DNA from: Planctomycetota bacterium
Lineage (GTDB): Bacteria > Planctomycetota > Phycisphaerae > Phycisphaerales > SM1A02
Direction of reading: 5' to 3'
NCBI GenBank assembly: GCA_017859745.1
Contig: JAFMML010000023.1
Location: 6,491-46,672, forward strand
Length of the DNA: 40,182 nucleotides
Part shown: positions 1 to 8,349 of the stretch, piece after piece
How the letters are laid out: every line of letters starts with the position of its first letter
How positions within the stretch are numbered: the first letter of the stretch is position 1
Notes under the pieces: generated by a model
Databases searched by the model: none
The model's input: only the letters and a program-made list of their open reading frames with translations
What the model was told of the DNA's origin: nothing
Made by a program: the position numbers and the translations under genes

Positions 1-62
1 TCCCCACGATCGAGCACGTGGCCGAGGCGGTGTCGTATCGGGTTCTGGATCGGACGATGTAG
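1..62 (+). CDS. 3' end of a gene, possibly a UbiX-type flavin prenyltransferase
   Basis: Only the last 19 codons lie in the window, ending at TAG 60-62. They read PTIEHVAEAVSYRVLDRTM. The pattern P-T-I-(D/E)-x-V-x-x-x-V-x-x-R-V-L-D resembles the C-terminal helix of UbiX/Pad1-type flavin prenyltransferases, which make the prenylated FMN cofactor for UbiD decarboxylases. With so few residues this is a resemblance, not an identification. The gene converges on putA, whose stop lies 31 bases downstream. Confidence 0.45.
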   Translation, partial: PTIEHVAEAVSYRVLDRTM

Positions 63-93
63 CCCCCACGATGCCGCTCGGAGGGCGTCGCCG

Positions 94-3000
94 CTACTCG
101 AGGCCGGGCGCGAAGCCGCGTCGCATGGTGTTCTCGCAGACCGCGCGAGGCTCGACGAACTGGTGCAGGTAGTCGCGACCGCCGGCCTTGCTGCCGACGC
201 CGGAGAGGCCGAAGCCGCCGAACGGCTGTCTTGCGACGAGGGCGCCGGTGATTCCCCGGTTGAGGTAGAGGTTGCCGACGCGGAAGTCGCGTCGCGCCCG
301 TTCGAGGTGGGCGGGCTTGCGGCTGAAGACGCCGCCGGTCAGCTTGTAGTCGGTGGCATTGGCGACCTCGAGGGCCTCGTCGAAGTCCTTCACCTTGATG
401 ACCGCGAGCACCGGCCCGAAGACCTCCTCGTTGGCGAGGCGGTGCTCGCGGCGGATCCCCGAGACCACGGTCGGCCCGACGAACGGCTTGCCGACCTTCT
501 CGGCGAGGCCCTCTGGCACCGGCAGTTCGATCTCGACCACGCCCTCGCGGCGGCCGATCTCGACGTACTCGCGGATCTTGCGGGCGGCGTCCTCGTCGAT
601 CACCGGCCCCACGTCGGTGCCCGGGGCGAGCGGATCGCCCACGACGAGCGTCCGGGTGCTCTCGACGAGGCGATGCAGGAACTCGTCGTGGCAGCTCTCG
701 AGGACGATCGCTCGACTGCAGGCCGAGCACTTCTGGCCCGCGAAGCCGAACGCGCTGTGCCGCACGCCCAGCACCGCCTCGTCGAGGTCCGCCGACGCGT
801 CGATGATCAGGGCGTTCTTGCCCCCCATCTCGCAGACGACCTTCTTGACGAACGGCTGGCCCTCGGGAGTGACGCCGGCGGCCTGCAGGATGTCGAGACC
901 CACCGCCTTGGAGCCGGTGAAGGCGATGATCGCGGTTCGCCGGTCGCGCACGAGCCTCGCACCGACGGTCTCGCCGGGACCGGGAACGAAGTGCAGCACC
1001 TCTCGGGGACAGCCCGCGGCCCACAGGATCTCGCAGAGGATCCTCGCGATCGCCGGCGTCTGCTCGGCCGGCTTGACGATCGCGGTGTTGCCGGTGACCA
1101 GTGCCGCCGCGGTCATGCCGCAGCAGATCGCCAGCGGAAAGTTCCACGGGCTGATCACCGCCGCGACGCCGCGGGGCTGGTGCCACTGCTCGTCGAGTTC
1201 GCCCACGAAACGCCCGATTCGCTGCGGGGCGAAGAGTTCCGCCGCGGTGCGGGCGTAGAACTCGCAGAAGTCGATCGCCTCGCAGACGTCCGCGTCGGCC
1301 TCCCGCCAGGTCTTGCCGCTTTCGCGGACGACGATGCCGGAAAGTTCGTCCCGTCGCCTCCGCATGGCGTCCGCGGCCTTGACCAGGACGTCGGCTCGGG
1401 TGGCGAAGGGCGTGTCGCGCCACGATGGGAACGCCCGGTGCGCCGCGTCGAGGGCCCGATCGGCATCCTGCTCGGTGGCGTCGATCGCGACCTCGGGCAG
1501 GGTGCAGGTCTCGACCGCGGCGCCGAACGCCGTCCGTTGCGCGGGGTCCGCGAAGTCCCGCATCGACTCGTTGAAGAAGGGCTGCCCATCGCCCACTCCG
1601 GGGACTGCGGGACTCAGGTGATGGCGACGTGGCGCCTCGTCGAGCGCGGCGAGGCCCGGGTCGCGTGCCGCGTCGCCGTGCGGCGAGGCGAGCAGCATGT
1701 CGGGGGTCGCGCCGTCGGCGAATCCCGCTCGAAGCCACGACTCGTTCGAGGTGTTCTCGAGCAGGCGGCGGACGAGATAGGCCATGCCGGGAATCATCTC
1801 GCCGACGGGCACGTACTCGCGGAGGCGCAGCCCCATTTCGGCGGTTGCGGCCTTCAGTTCGTCGCCCATGCCGTAGAGCATCTGCAACTCGATGGCGTTG
1901 CGGGGCAGACCCAGCCGATCGAGGTGCGCGAGCGCCGCGGCGATCGAGCGGGCGTTGTGCGAGCCGAGCGCCAGCTTGATGCCGCCCCGACCGGTGGAGC
2001 GTGGCGTGGCATCCAGCAGAATTCGACTCATCCGCTCGAAGCAGGCGTCGCTGTCGCGCTTGCGACTCCATACCGGGACCGGCCAGCCCATCTGCTCGGC
2101 GTGGATCGTCTCGTAGTCCCAGTAGGCGCCCTTCACCAGTCGCACCGTCACCGGGCGATCGCGACGGACCGACCACTCCGCAAGGTTCCGGGCATCCTCG
2201 TCGCCCGAGCGCAGGTAGGCCTGCATGGCGATGCCGCCCTCGAACTCGACCTCGTCGCAGCATCGTTTGAACAGCTCGATCGTCAGATCCTTGAGCGAGC
2301 GCTGCTCCATGTCGAAGTTGACGAAGACGCCGCGATCGGCGGCGGCCTCGAGCACCGGCCGCACCGCGGCGACGAGGCCACGCAGCGATCCCTCGAAGTC
2401 GATGGGATCGGTGGCGGCGTAGAGCGAGGAGATCTTGATCGAGACGTTGGTGCGGGCGATCGGGCCGAGGTGGTCCGAGTCGAGGCGAGGATTCGGCGCC
2501 CACGCCGAGACCGTCTCGTGGAGGTTCTCGACGAGATCGAGGTACTTGTGCCGGTAGGCATCCGCCTCGGCATGGCTCACGCACGCCTCGCCGAGAAGAT
2601 CGACCGAGAATGCGTAGCCGCGCTTCCAGAGCCGCTCGAGCTTGGGCAGGGCGTCGGAGGCGTTTCGTCCGGCGATGAAGTTGCTCGCCATCCCCTCGAT
2701 GCGCCCGGACATGGTCTTGGCGACAAGACCCTTCGCGAGCCCGCCGGCCTTGAGTCCGACACCGAGCCCCGGCGGAAGCGTCACGCCGGGCTGCGAGAGG
2801 TAGTCCTCGAGGTGATCGTGGACCTGCTCGGAAGTCTTCAGCGTCGGGAAGGCGTCCACGAACCGGAACAGCTGGACCTTGAAGGCCTCGTCCTTCATCG
2901 ACCAGTTCATGAGCGCGTCGGACCAGTACGCCCCGCTGAGGACGCCGGCCTTGTTTCGGCCGGATCGCTCGAGCAGTTCGCGGCCGGCCTCGAGAATCGC

Positions 3001-3099
3001 GGCTTCGTCGCCGGCGCTCCCGTCGGCCCGCGCAGGTGCCGACGGGGAGGCGATCGTGACGGGTTCGGGGCGGCGCAGGAACCGCTCGAAGATGCCCAT
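94..3099 (-). CDS. putA: Bifunctional proline dehydrogenase / L-glutamate gamma-semialdehyde dehydrogenase
   Basis: A 1001-residue cytoplasmic enzyme that oxidises proline to glutamate in two steps. The FAD-dependent proline dehydrogenase barrel covers about residues 120-460, with signatures IKISSLYAA (221-229), VRLVKGAYWDYE (319-330) and YVPVGEM...YLVRRLLENTSN (429-452). The aldehyde dehydrogenase half covers about 530-985, with PWNFPLAICCG (651-661), FTGSKAVG (727-734), the EMGGKN glutamate E757 and catalytic Cys791 in FGFAGQKCSACSR. The DNA-binding ribbon-helix-helix domain of trifunctional PutA is absent, so it should not repress its own gene. The ATG at 3099 is preferred because 32 further upstream codons look non-coding. 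No strong Shine-Dalgarno is visible; an AGGA lies about 14 bases upstream. It is divergent from fabI. Confidence 0.93.
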   Translation of the reverse strand: MGIFERFLRRPEPVTIASPSAPARADGSAGDEAAILEAGRELLERSGRNKAGVLSGAYWSDALMNWSMKDEAFKVQLFRFVDAFPTLKTSEQVHDHLEDYLSQPGVTLPPGLGVGLKAGGLAKGLVAKTMSGRIEGMASNFIAGRNASDALPKLERLWKRGYAFSVDLLGEACVSHAEADAYRHKYLDLVENLHETVSAWAPNPRLDSDHLGPIARTNVSIKISSLYAATDPIDFEGSLRGLVAAVRPVLEAAADRGVFVNFDMEQRSLKDLTIELFKRCCDEVEFEGGIAMQAYLRSGDEDARNLAEWSVRRDRPVTVRLVKGAYWDYETIHAEQMGWPVPVWSRKRDSDACFERMSRILLDATPRSTGRGGIKLALGSHNARSIAAALAHLDRLGLPRNAIELQMLYGMGDELKAATAEMGLRLREYVPVGEMIPGMAYLVRRLLENTSNESWLRAGFADGATPDMLLASPHGDAARDPGLAALDEAPRRHHLSPAVPGVGDGQPFFNESMRDFADPAQRTAFGAAVETCTLPEVAIDATEQDADRALDAAHRAFPSWRDTPFATRADVLVKAADAMRRRRDELSGIVVRESGKTWREADADVCEAIDFCEFYARTAAELFAPQRIGRFVGELDEQWHQPRGVAAVISPWNFPLAICCGMTAAALVTGNTAIVKPAEQTPAIARILCEILWAAGCPREVLHFVPGPGETVGARLVRDRRTAIIAFTGSKAVGLDILQAAGVTPEGQPFVKKVVCEMGGKNALIIDASADLDEAVLGVRHSAFGFAGQKCSACSRAIVLESCHDEFLHRLVESTRTLVVGDPLAPGTDVGPVIDEDAARKIREYVEIGRREGVVEIELPVPEGLAEKVGKPFVGPTVVSGIRREHRLANEEVFGPVLAVIKVKDFDEALEVANATDYKLTGGVFSRKPAHLERARRDFRVGNLYLNRGITGALVARQPFGGFGLSGVGSKAGGRDYLHQFVEPRAVCENTMRRGFAPGLE

Positions 3100-3285
3100 G
3101 TGAGAGATTCGGTCCTGGAGGTTGTGGACGGACGCGAGAGGCGGCGAGTATAGGCGTCGGCACCGACCGATCCGGGGCGTTGCGGTACTCTCCACGGCTT
3201 GCGCGGCGGGCCGACGTGGACCGCCGCGTCCGGCGAGGGCTCCGGGCGAGCCCGATCCGGACCCGAACCGCCGAGGAGATCATTC

Positions 3286-4065
3286 ATGGCCCTGATGGAC
3301 GGCAAGCGAGGACTGGTGGTGGGGATCGCCAACGAGCACTCCATGGCGTACTCGATCGCCGAGAGCCTGCTCGCCCACGGCGCCACCTGCATGTTCACCC
3401 ATCTCCCGAGCGACAAGATGGAGCGCCGCCTCCGCAAGGCCATGGACTCTCTCGGCGTGCCCGACGCCTGGGCGACGTCGCTCGACGCGGCCAGCGACGA
3501 GGACCTCGACCGCGTCTTCGCCAAGATCGCCGAGGACGTCGGAAGCATCGACTTTCTGGTCCACTCGATCGCGTTCGCCGACAAGGACTGGTTGAAGGAG
3601 GGCGCGTTCACCGGCACGCCGCGCGAGGTCTTCACCCAGGCGATGGACATCTCCGCCTACACCTACGCGGCCATGGCGAATCGGGCGGCGCCGCTCATGA
3701 ACGATGGCGGTTCGATGATCGCGCTCTCCTACTACGGTGCCGAGAAGGCCGTCCCGGGCTACAACGTCATGGGGGTCGCCAAGGCGGCGCTGGAGGCGAC
3801 CTCGAGATACCTCGCGATGGAACTCGGCCAGCAGTCGATTCGGGTCAACTGCATCAGCGCGGGGCCGATGCGGACGCTGTCGGCGATGGCGGTCGGCGGG
3901 TTCAGCGAGATTCTCGACTGGGTCGAGAGGAAGGCGCCGTTGCGTCGCAACATCGTGGGCCGGGACGTGGGCGATGCGGCGGTCTACCTGCTGAGCGACC
4001 TCTCCACCGCCGTCACGGGGCAGACCCTCTACGTCGACAGCGGGTACAGCGCGATCGGCGGGTGA
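3286..4065 (+). CDS. fabI: Enoyl-[acyl-carrier-protein] reductase (NADH), FabI
   Basis: A 259-residue short-chain dehydrogenase that reduces trans-2-enoyl-ACP in the last step of type II fatty acid elongation. FabI hallmarks are the cofactor loop GIANEHSMAYSIA (13-25), VHSIAFADK (92-100), the catalytic pair Tyr159 and Lys166 spaced Y-x6-K in GYNVMGVAKAALEA, the second conserved Tyr149, and SAGPMRTLSA (191-200). This separates it from FabG. The length is normal. GAGGAG at 3273-3278 lies seven bases before the ATG and fixes the start. It stands alone, divergent from putA. FabI is the target family of triclosan and isoniazid-type inhibitors, but nothing here indicates resistance. Confidence 0.96.
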   Translation: MALMDGKRGLVVGIANEHSMAYSIAESLLAHGATCMFTHLPSDKMERRLRKAMDSLGVPDAWATSLDAASDEDLDRVFAKIAEDVGSIDFLVHSIAFADKDWLKEGAFTGTPREVFTQAMDISAYTYAAMANRAAPLMNDGGSMIALSYYGAEKAVPGYNVMGVAKAALEATSRYLAMELGQQSIRVNCISAGPMRTLSAMAVGGFSEILDWVERKAPLRRNIVGRDVGDAAVYLLSDLSTAVTGQTLYVDSGYSAIGG

Positions 4066-4117
4066 GATCGCCCGGAACGTCGAGTCGCCGCCACACTCGA
4101 TGGATCTCGACATGCCG

Positions 4118-4133
4118 CGGGGAGTGAACCCCG
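4118..4133 (+). terminator. Weak hairpin downstream of fabI
   Basis: CGGGG-AGTGAA-CCCCG forms a 5-bp G/C stem about 50 bases after the fabI stop. No T-run follows, so a Rho-independent terminator is only possible. Confidence 0.22.
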
Positions 4134-4210
4134 GGTTGCCGATGTTCGCAGCGAGTCGTTGCGTCCCCGGTCGCCCATCGACCTCTCCAGACATCCGGAG
4201 CGACCATCGC

Positions 4211-4738
4211 ATGAATCCGCTTCGAACCCCGTTCGCCGTGCTTCTGTTCGCCGCGTAGGCGCTGGGGTGCGCCTCGACCGCTCGGCGGAGTCTGCCCGCC
4301 ACCCCCTCGGTCACGGTCCACGGCCACGAGGGCGGGGTGACGCGGACCGATCTCGGCGAACGGGGGACGAGCTCCGGGGACCTCACCATCTGGTGGGCCA
4401 ACGTGCATGCCGTTCTGCCCGCGTCGCGGAATCCCGCCGACTCGCCGATCGTCGGCATCGCCGGTGGCTTCAACGTCACCACCAGCCCGTATCGCGAGAT
4501 GGGAGACGGACTCGAGCACGAGTACCGAGTCTCGACCTTCCACCTCGAGTGGTTCGGCACCGAGGACGAGGTCTGCCGGAGTGGCCTTCACGACTACGCC
4601 AACACGGACGGACCACTGATCAACGCCTGTCGGCGACCGATCATCGGCGGCACCGGGCGGTTCCTCGGCAGAGCGGGCGTGGCTCGCGTCGCGCCGCTCG
4701 GTGACGACTGGTTCCGCGTCGACCTCTACCTCGTGGAC
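4211..4738 (+). pseudogene. Dirigent/allene-oxide-cyclase-like lipoprotein interrupted by an in-frame TAG
   Basis: From ATG 4211 the frame begins MNPLRTPFAVLLFAA, meets TAG at 4256-4258, then continues in the same frame as ALGCASTARRS and a full-length domain. Without the stop this would be a lipoprotein signal peptide with a lipobox-like ALGC. The body shares its order and motifs with the intact minus-strand protein at 39512-40054: GxSxGD near the start, then GGTGRF, then PLGD-W and a closing LVD. The GGTGRF motif is typical of dirigent/AOC-barrel proteins. The frame does not stop after LVD but runs to 4984, antisense to the MnmE-like gene, so a terminal stop may also be lost. A GTG at 4337 could start a truncated, signal-less product. 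A sequencing error or stop readthrough remains possible. Confidence 0.6.
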
Positions 4739-5811
4739 CGGTGGCGATCGGGGGAGGATGGAAGCGTCCAACGCCACGGACCCCGGTGCCGCCGGTCGCC
4801 CGGCGGCACGAGCGTGTCGCGCACGCACGCGACCAGATCGGACACGCCCTCGCCGGTCACGGCGCTCACCAGCCGGTCGGCATCCTGTCGTCGCGGTGAT
4901 TGCGCGGCGGCGGGCAGATCCACCTTCGACATCGCCCGGATCGTCTCGCCCGCGAAGCCCTCCGGCAGCGCCGCCCACGCCTGATCCGGCGCCGCAAGCA
5001 TCACCAGCAGATCGGCGGTGGCGGCGGTGCGTGCGGCGTGCTCGAACGCGGCGCGATCGCTCGCCTCGAGACCCGCCGGAGCGGCGTCGGCGCACTCTGG
5101 AAACCCCGGCAGGTCGATCCACTCGACGACGAGACCCGCAAGGTCGATCCGCGCGGACACGAAGTCGCGCGTGGTGCCTGCGATCGGCGAGGCGATGGAG
5201 ACGTCGCGGCCCGCGAGGGCGTTGGCGAGGGTGCTCTTGCCGGCGTTGGGCGCACCGACCACGCAGACCCGGGGCGGATCGATCAGGCGGTCGAGGCGTC
5301 GCCAGCGGCCCCGATCCTCGTCGGTGAAGTTCGGGGCGTCCTTGCCCGATGCCGCCCGCGCTCGCCATCGCCGCGGCTGGTCGAGAAGCAGCGGAATCGC
5401 CAGGGGACTCGCGGCGGCGGAGATGGCGACCAGCGCCTCGGCCTCGAAGCGATCCGCGGCTTCCGGGTGGCGGTCGACGGGGGCGTCTCCCTCGGCTCGG
5501 GTCCACGTCGCTCCAGCGGCGACGAGAAGGTCGCGAAGCCGCTCGACGATTCTCCTGCCGCCGTGCGGGGTGAGCCACGCCCGCCGGGCGTCGATCCGCG
5601 CGACGACGCCGTCGTCGACATCGGCGAATCGCCGCCATGCCAGAGCCCCGGGCCGAGGCGGCGGCGCGCCCGCGAGGTTCTCGAGCAGCGCGTCGAGTCG
5701 CGAGGTCTCGCCTTCGATCGCGATGATCGCGATGGCGCCGACGCCCGGGGGCGTGACCAGTCTCGCATGCAGGGTCGAAGCGTTCGCCTCAGGCGGTGCT
5801 GCCGCCGTCAT
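4726..5811 (-). CDS. MnmE/TrmE-like GTPase lacking the C-terminal MnmE motif
   Basis: A 361-residue TrmE-family GTPase. The N-terminus LVTPPGVGAIAIIAIEG (18-34) matches the MnmE tetrahydrofolate-binding domain. The G domain has G1 GAPNAGKS (186-193), G2 TTRD (213-216), G3 DLPG (233-236, usually DTAG), G4 SKVD (295-298, usually NKxD) and G5 SA (316-317). Bona fide MnmE is about 450 residues and ends in a C-x-G-K motif needed for tRNA wobble-uridine modification. This protein stops soon after G5 with no such Cys, so it is probably a lineage-specific paralogue whose tRNA role is doubtful. ATG 5811 is chosen because GGAGG lies six bases upstream; ATG 5817 would abut it. It overlaps the end of coaX by 23 bases, as last gene of the operon. 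Confidence 0.85.
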   Translation of the reverse strand: MTAAAPPEANASTLHARLVTPPGVGAIAIIAIEGETSRLDALLENLAGAPPPRPGALAWRRFADVDDGVVARIDARRAWLTPHGGRRIVERLRDLLVAAGATWTRAEGDAPVDRHPEAADRFEAEALVAISAAASPLAIPLLLDQPRRWRARAASGKDAPNFTDEDRGRWRRLDRLIDPPRVCVVGAPNAGKSTLANALAGRDVSIASPIAGTTRDFVSARIDLAGLVVEWIDLPGFPECADAAPAGLEASDRAAFEHAARTAATADLLVMLAAPDQAWAALPEGFAGETIRAMSKVDLPAAAQSPRRQDADRLVSAVTGEGVSDLVACVRDTLVPPGDRRHRGPWRWTLPSSPDRHRSTR

Positions 5812-6598
5812 CGCCATCCTCCGAGACGTCCGCCAGTGCGGTGCGGGCGGCGACCGCGATGCCCTGAAGGGTGAGTTCCGGCACGATCCGATTCACCAGT
5901 TCGTCGTCGCCGAACAGCGTCTGCGCGTCCCCGCCGGTGGCGACCACGAGCGGGAACGCGCCGTAGCGTTCGGAGTACTGTTCGACGAGTCGCCACACGA
6001 GTCCTCGAATGCCGTCGAAGACTCCGTGCAGCATCGCCTCCGCGGTGTTGCGTCCGAAGGCTTCCGCCGGGTCGGGCCGCCGGAAGTCGATCTGCGGCAG
6101 CGACGCGGTGCGTTCGTGCAGGGCGTCGAGCTGCATGCGGGCGCCCGGCGCGATCGCGCCTCCGTGGAAGACCCCTTGGCCGTCCACGAAGTCGACGGTG
6201 ACGGCGGTGCCTGCATCGACGACGATGCAGGCCTGCTTCAGGACGTCCCACGCGGCCGCCGCGGCGAGCAACCGGTCCTGGCCGACGATCGTCTCCGGAT
6301 CGAGCGATTCGCCGATGGGCACCGCGAGATCGCGTCCGACTCGATGGATCTCGGCGCCGGTCTGCGCCGACAGGTCGGCGGCGAGACGATCGGCCACGGC
6401 ATCGTTCACCGAGGCGATCACCAGCGCACGGTCTCGTTCCCGATCGTCGAGACCCGTCCACCATCCGAAGGCCGTCTCCACGATCGTGGCGAGGGCGTCG
6501 TTGGCGAAGGTGGAGGTCTCCTCGATCCGGTCGTCGGAGAACCGACCAAGGCGGGTTCGCGTGTTGCCGACTTCGATGGCGATCAGGTCGAACTTCAC
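5789..6598 (-). CDS. coaX: Type III pantothenate kinase
   Basis: A 269-residue CoaX kinase, phosphorylating pantothenate in the first step of coenzyme A synthesis. It belongs to the acetate and sugar kinase/Hsp70 fold and characteristically needs a monovalent cation. Visible motifs are EVGNTRTRLG (9-18), ASVND (62-66), GQDRLLAAAAAW (106-117), VVDAGTAVTVDFVDG (126-140), GGAIAPG (146-152) and TGGDA (221-225). The first motif usually begins with Asp; here it is Glu, a conservative change. The start is GTG 6598, with AGGAG eight bases upstream, and it overlaps the TGA of the upstream aminotransferase gene as GTGA, indicating translational coupling. Confidence 0.93.
   Translation of the reverse strand: MKFDLIAIEVGNTRTRLGRFSDDRIEETSTFANDALATIVETAFGWWTGLDDRERDRALVIASVNDAVADRLAADLSAQTGAEIHRVGRDLAVPIGESLDPETIVGQDRLLAAAAAWDVLKQACIVVDAGTAVTVDFVDGQGVFHGGAIAPGARMQLDALHERTASLPQIDFRRPDPAEAFGRNTAEAMLHGVFDGIRGLVWRLVEQYSERYGAFPLVVATGGDAQTLFGDDELVNRIVPELTLQGIAVAARTALADVSEDGDDGGSTA
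5818..5822 (-). promoter_or_regulatory. Ribosome binding site that decides the MnmE-like start
   Basis: GGAGG on the minus strand, inside the end of coaX. It is six bases before ATG 5811 but directly adjacent to ATG 5817, which favours the shorter protein and suggests coupled translation with coaX. Confidence 0.6.
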
Positions 6599-7506
6599 GG
6601 GGTGGACTCCTGACGGGGAGTGGGGATCGTGGACTCGGAGGGGCGCGTCGGCGACGTGCCGGGCCCGAGATACGCCTCTCGCAGGAGCTCGAGGCACCGT
6701 CGGGCGACGGGGCCCGGCGTTCCGGTTCCGACCGGCGCGCCGTCCAGCGCGGTGACGGCCGAGACGAGGCGGCGGCTCGAGGTGATCAGGATCTCCGACG
6801 CGTCGTCGAGGCAAGACGCGGGCAACGCCTGTTCGCGAATCGGCACTCCGTTCGCGGCGAGGCGCTCGATCAGGACCTCGCGGGTGACGCCGGGAAGGAT
6901 CGGTGGGTCGGCGTCGGTCGGCGTGGTGTGCAGCACGTCGTTGCGCACGACGAACACGCTGGTGTAGGCCCCTTCGGCCACCCGCCCGTCGGCGATCAGA
7001 ACGGCTTCTTCGGCGCCCGCCCGATCGGCCTGGGTCAGGGCCAGCACGTTCGCGAGCAGGTTGGTCGTCTTCACCCCGCAGCCGCGCCAGCGACGGTCCT
7101 CCGTCCGAACCGCCCGCACGGCCATCGGGGTCTCGGGGACCGGCTCGCCGGGGGTGATGAAGGCGAAGATCCGACCTGGTCCGTCGTCGCCTTGGCCGCG
7201 GGCGTGACGGCGAATCCCCGGGACGCCTCCGCCGGTCACCTGCAGGTAGAGGAGCCCCTCCGCGTCCGGCTCGGCGTGCAGCAGATCGGTCACCGCGCCG
7301 TCGAGTCGATCCGCGAGCGCCGCGTCGAGTCCGATCGCGGCGAGGCCCGCGGCGAGGCGTCTGCGATGACGCTCGAGCATGGGGGCCCGTCCACCGCAGA
7401 TGCGGACGCCCTCGTAGATCGACTCGCCGAACAGCACGGCGCGGTCGAAGATGCCGATCTTCGCCTCTTCGGCCGCTCGAATCTCGCCGTCGATCCAGAC
7501 CTTCAT
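6595..7506 (-). CDS. PLP fold-type IV aminotransferase, D-amino-acid transaminase-like
   Basis: A 303-residue class IV aminotransferase. The Schiff-base lysine is probably Lys146 in GVKTTNLLANVLA (144-156), and Glu178 in RVAEGAYTSVFVV is the partner of the PLP ring nitrogen. LYLQVTGGGVPGIRRHA (86-102) and the C-terminal SSRRLVSAVTALDG...GPVAR resemble D-alanine transaminases more than branched-chain enzymes. It could supply D-amino acids for peptidoglycan, but branched-chain or aminodeoxychorismate lyase-type activity cannot be excluded from sequence alone. It starts 33 bases after the BtpA-family gene, and its stop overlaps the coaX start. Confidence 0.85.
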   Translation of the reverse strand: MKVWIDGEIRAAEEAKIGIFDRAVLFGESIYEGVRICGGRAPMLERHRRRLAAGLAAIGLDAALADRLDGAVTDLLHAEPDAEGLLYLQVTGGGVPGIRRHARGQGDDGPGRIFAFITPGEPVPETPMAVRAVRTEDRRWRGCGVKTTNLLANVLALTQADRAGAEEAVLIADGRVAEGAYTSVFVVRNDVLHTTPTDADPPILPGVTREVLIERLAANGVPIREQALPASCLDDASEILITSSRRLVSAVTALDGAPVGTGTPGPVARRCLELLREAYLGPGTSPTRPSESTIPTPRQESTP

Positions 7507-7539
7507 GGGCGGAGTCTACCGGCGGATCGGGGCTCGCCC

Positions 7540-8349
7540 TCAGGTGCGGGCGGCCGCGACGAATCGGGTGGCCCGGTCGAGATCGATCGTCCGTCGCCAG
7601 TCGCCGTCGATCTTGATGGCGCTGCCGACGACGATCGCATCGGCATGGAGGAGAAGCTCGCGGGCCGTCGCCGCATCGGCACCGGATCCGACCACGACCG
7701 GCAGGGGACCGCCCCGGCGGGCCGCCGCGAGATCGTCGATCGAGGTCGGGGCACCCGTGGCGACTCCGGTGACGACCACCGCATCTGCACCGCAGAACGC
7801 CGCCCCGGCGGCGTGTTCGCCGACATCGAGATCCGCCGAGATCGCATGGCTCGAGTGCTTCTTGCGGATGTCCGCGAGGATCGCCACGTCGCTGCCGAGT
7901 TCTCGGCGTCTCCTGAGCAGCCGCCCGGCATCGGCCTCGTCGAAGAGGCCCTCGTCGGCGACCGATGCGTAGGCGAATCCCTCTGCGCGAAGGAACGAGG
8001 CCCCGGTCGCGACGCAGATCGCCAGCGCCTCGAGGTTCGCGCCGGCGAGGACCTGCACTCCGACGGGAAGATCGACGGCGTCGCACACCGACGCCACGGC
8101 GCGGGTCATGGCGGCGACGGTCTCCGGTCCGACGTGCCGCCTCAGGTACGGCCGGTCGTGCATGTTCTCGACGAGCACCGCATCGAAGCCGGCCTCGGCG
8201 AGGCGTCGCGCCTCGCCGGCGGCGCGATCGGCGATCTCGCCGACGGGACGACGGGCCTCGGGACTGCCCGGCAACGCATCGAGGTGGACCATGCCGATCA
8301 GGGCGCGTCTCGGGAGGCCGGGCAGTGGGCGGTCGTGGTCGTCGTTCAA
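7540..8349 (-). CDS. BtpA/SgcQ-family TIM-barrel protein
   Basis: A 269-residue protein with the family opening IGMVHLDALPGSP (about 18-30), then a barrel with VLVENMHDRPYL, LPVGVQVLAGAN, SFLRAEGFAYASVADEG, DVAILADIRKKHSSH, ADAVVVTGVATG and VVVGSGADA. BtpA proteins were named for a role in photosystem I stability in cyanobacteria, and bacterial relatives lie in sugar-related clusters; the substrate here is unknown. The start is taken as TTG 8349, with GGAG seven bases upstream, because the family needs residues before IGMVHL and the first ATG would begin inside that motif. The TTG overlaps the TGA of the channel gene as TTGA. Confidence 0.85.
   Translation of the reverse strand: MNDDHDRPLPGLPRRALIGMVHLDALPGSPEARRPVGEIADRAAGEARRLAEAGFDAVLVENMHDRPYLRRHVGPETVAAMTRAVASVCDAVDLPVGVQVLAGANLEALAICVATGASFLRAEGFAYASVADEGLFDEADAGRLLRRRRELGSDVAILADIRKKHSSHAISADLDVGEHAAGAAFCGADAVVVTGVATGAPTSIDDLAAARRGGPLPVVVGSGADAATARELLLHADAIVVGSAIKIDGDWRRTIDLDRATRFVAAART

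Noticed and set aside
163-3153. A 996-codon plus-strand frame across putA
   Set aside because: It is antisense to a clear proline dehydrogenase/aldehyde dehydrogenase. Its translation is dominated by Asp, Val, Arg and Gly with no domain, as expected for the complement of GC-rich codons.
4739-4984. Extra C-terminal domain on the broken lipoprotein
   Set aside because: The frame is open here but lies antisense to the MnmE-like G domain end, with no similarity to the paralogue, which stops at LVD.
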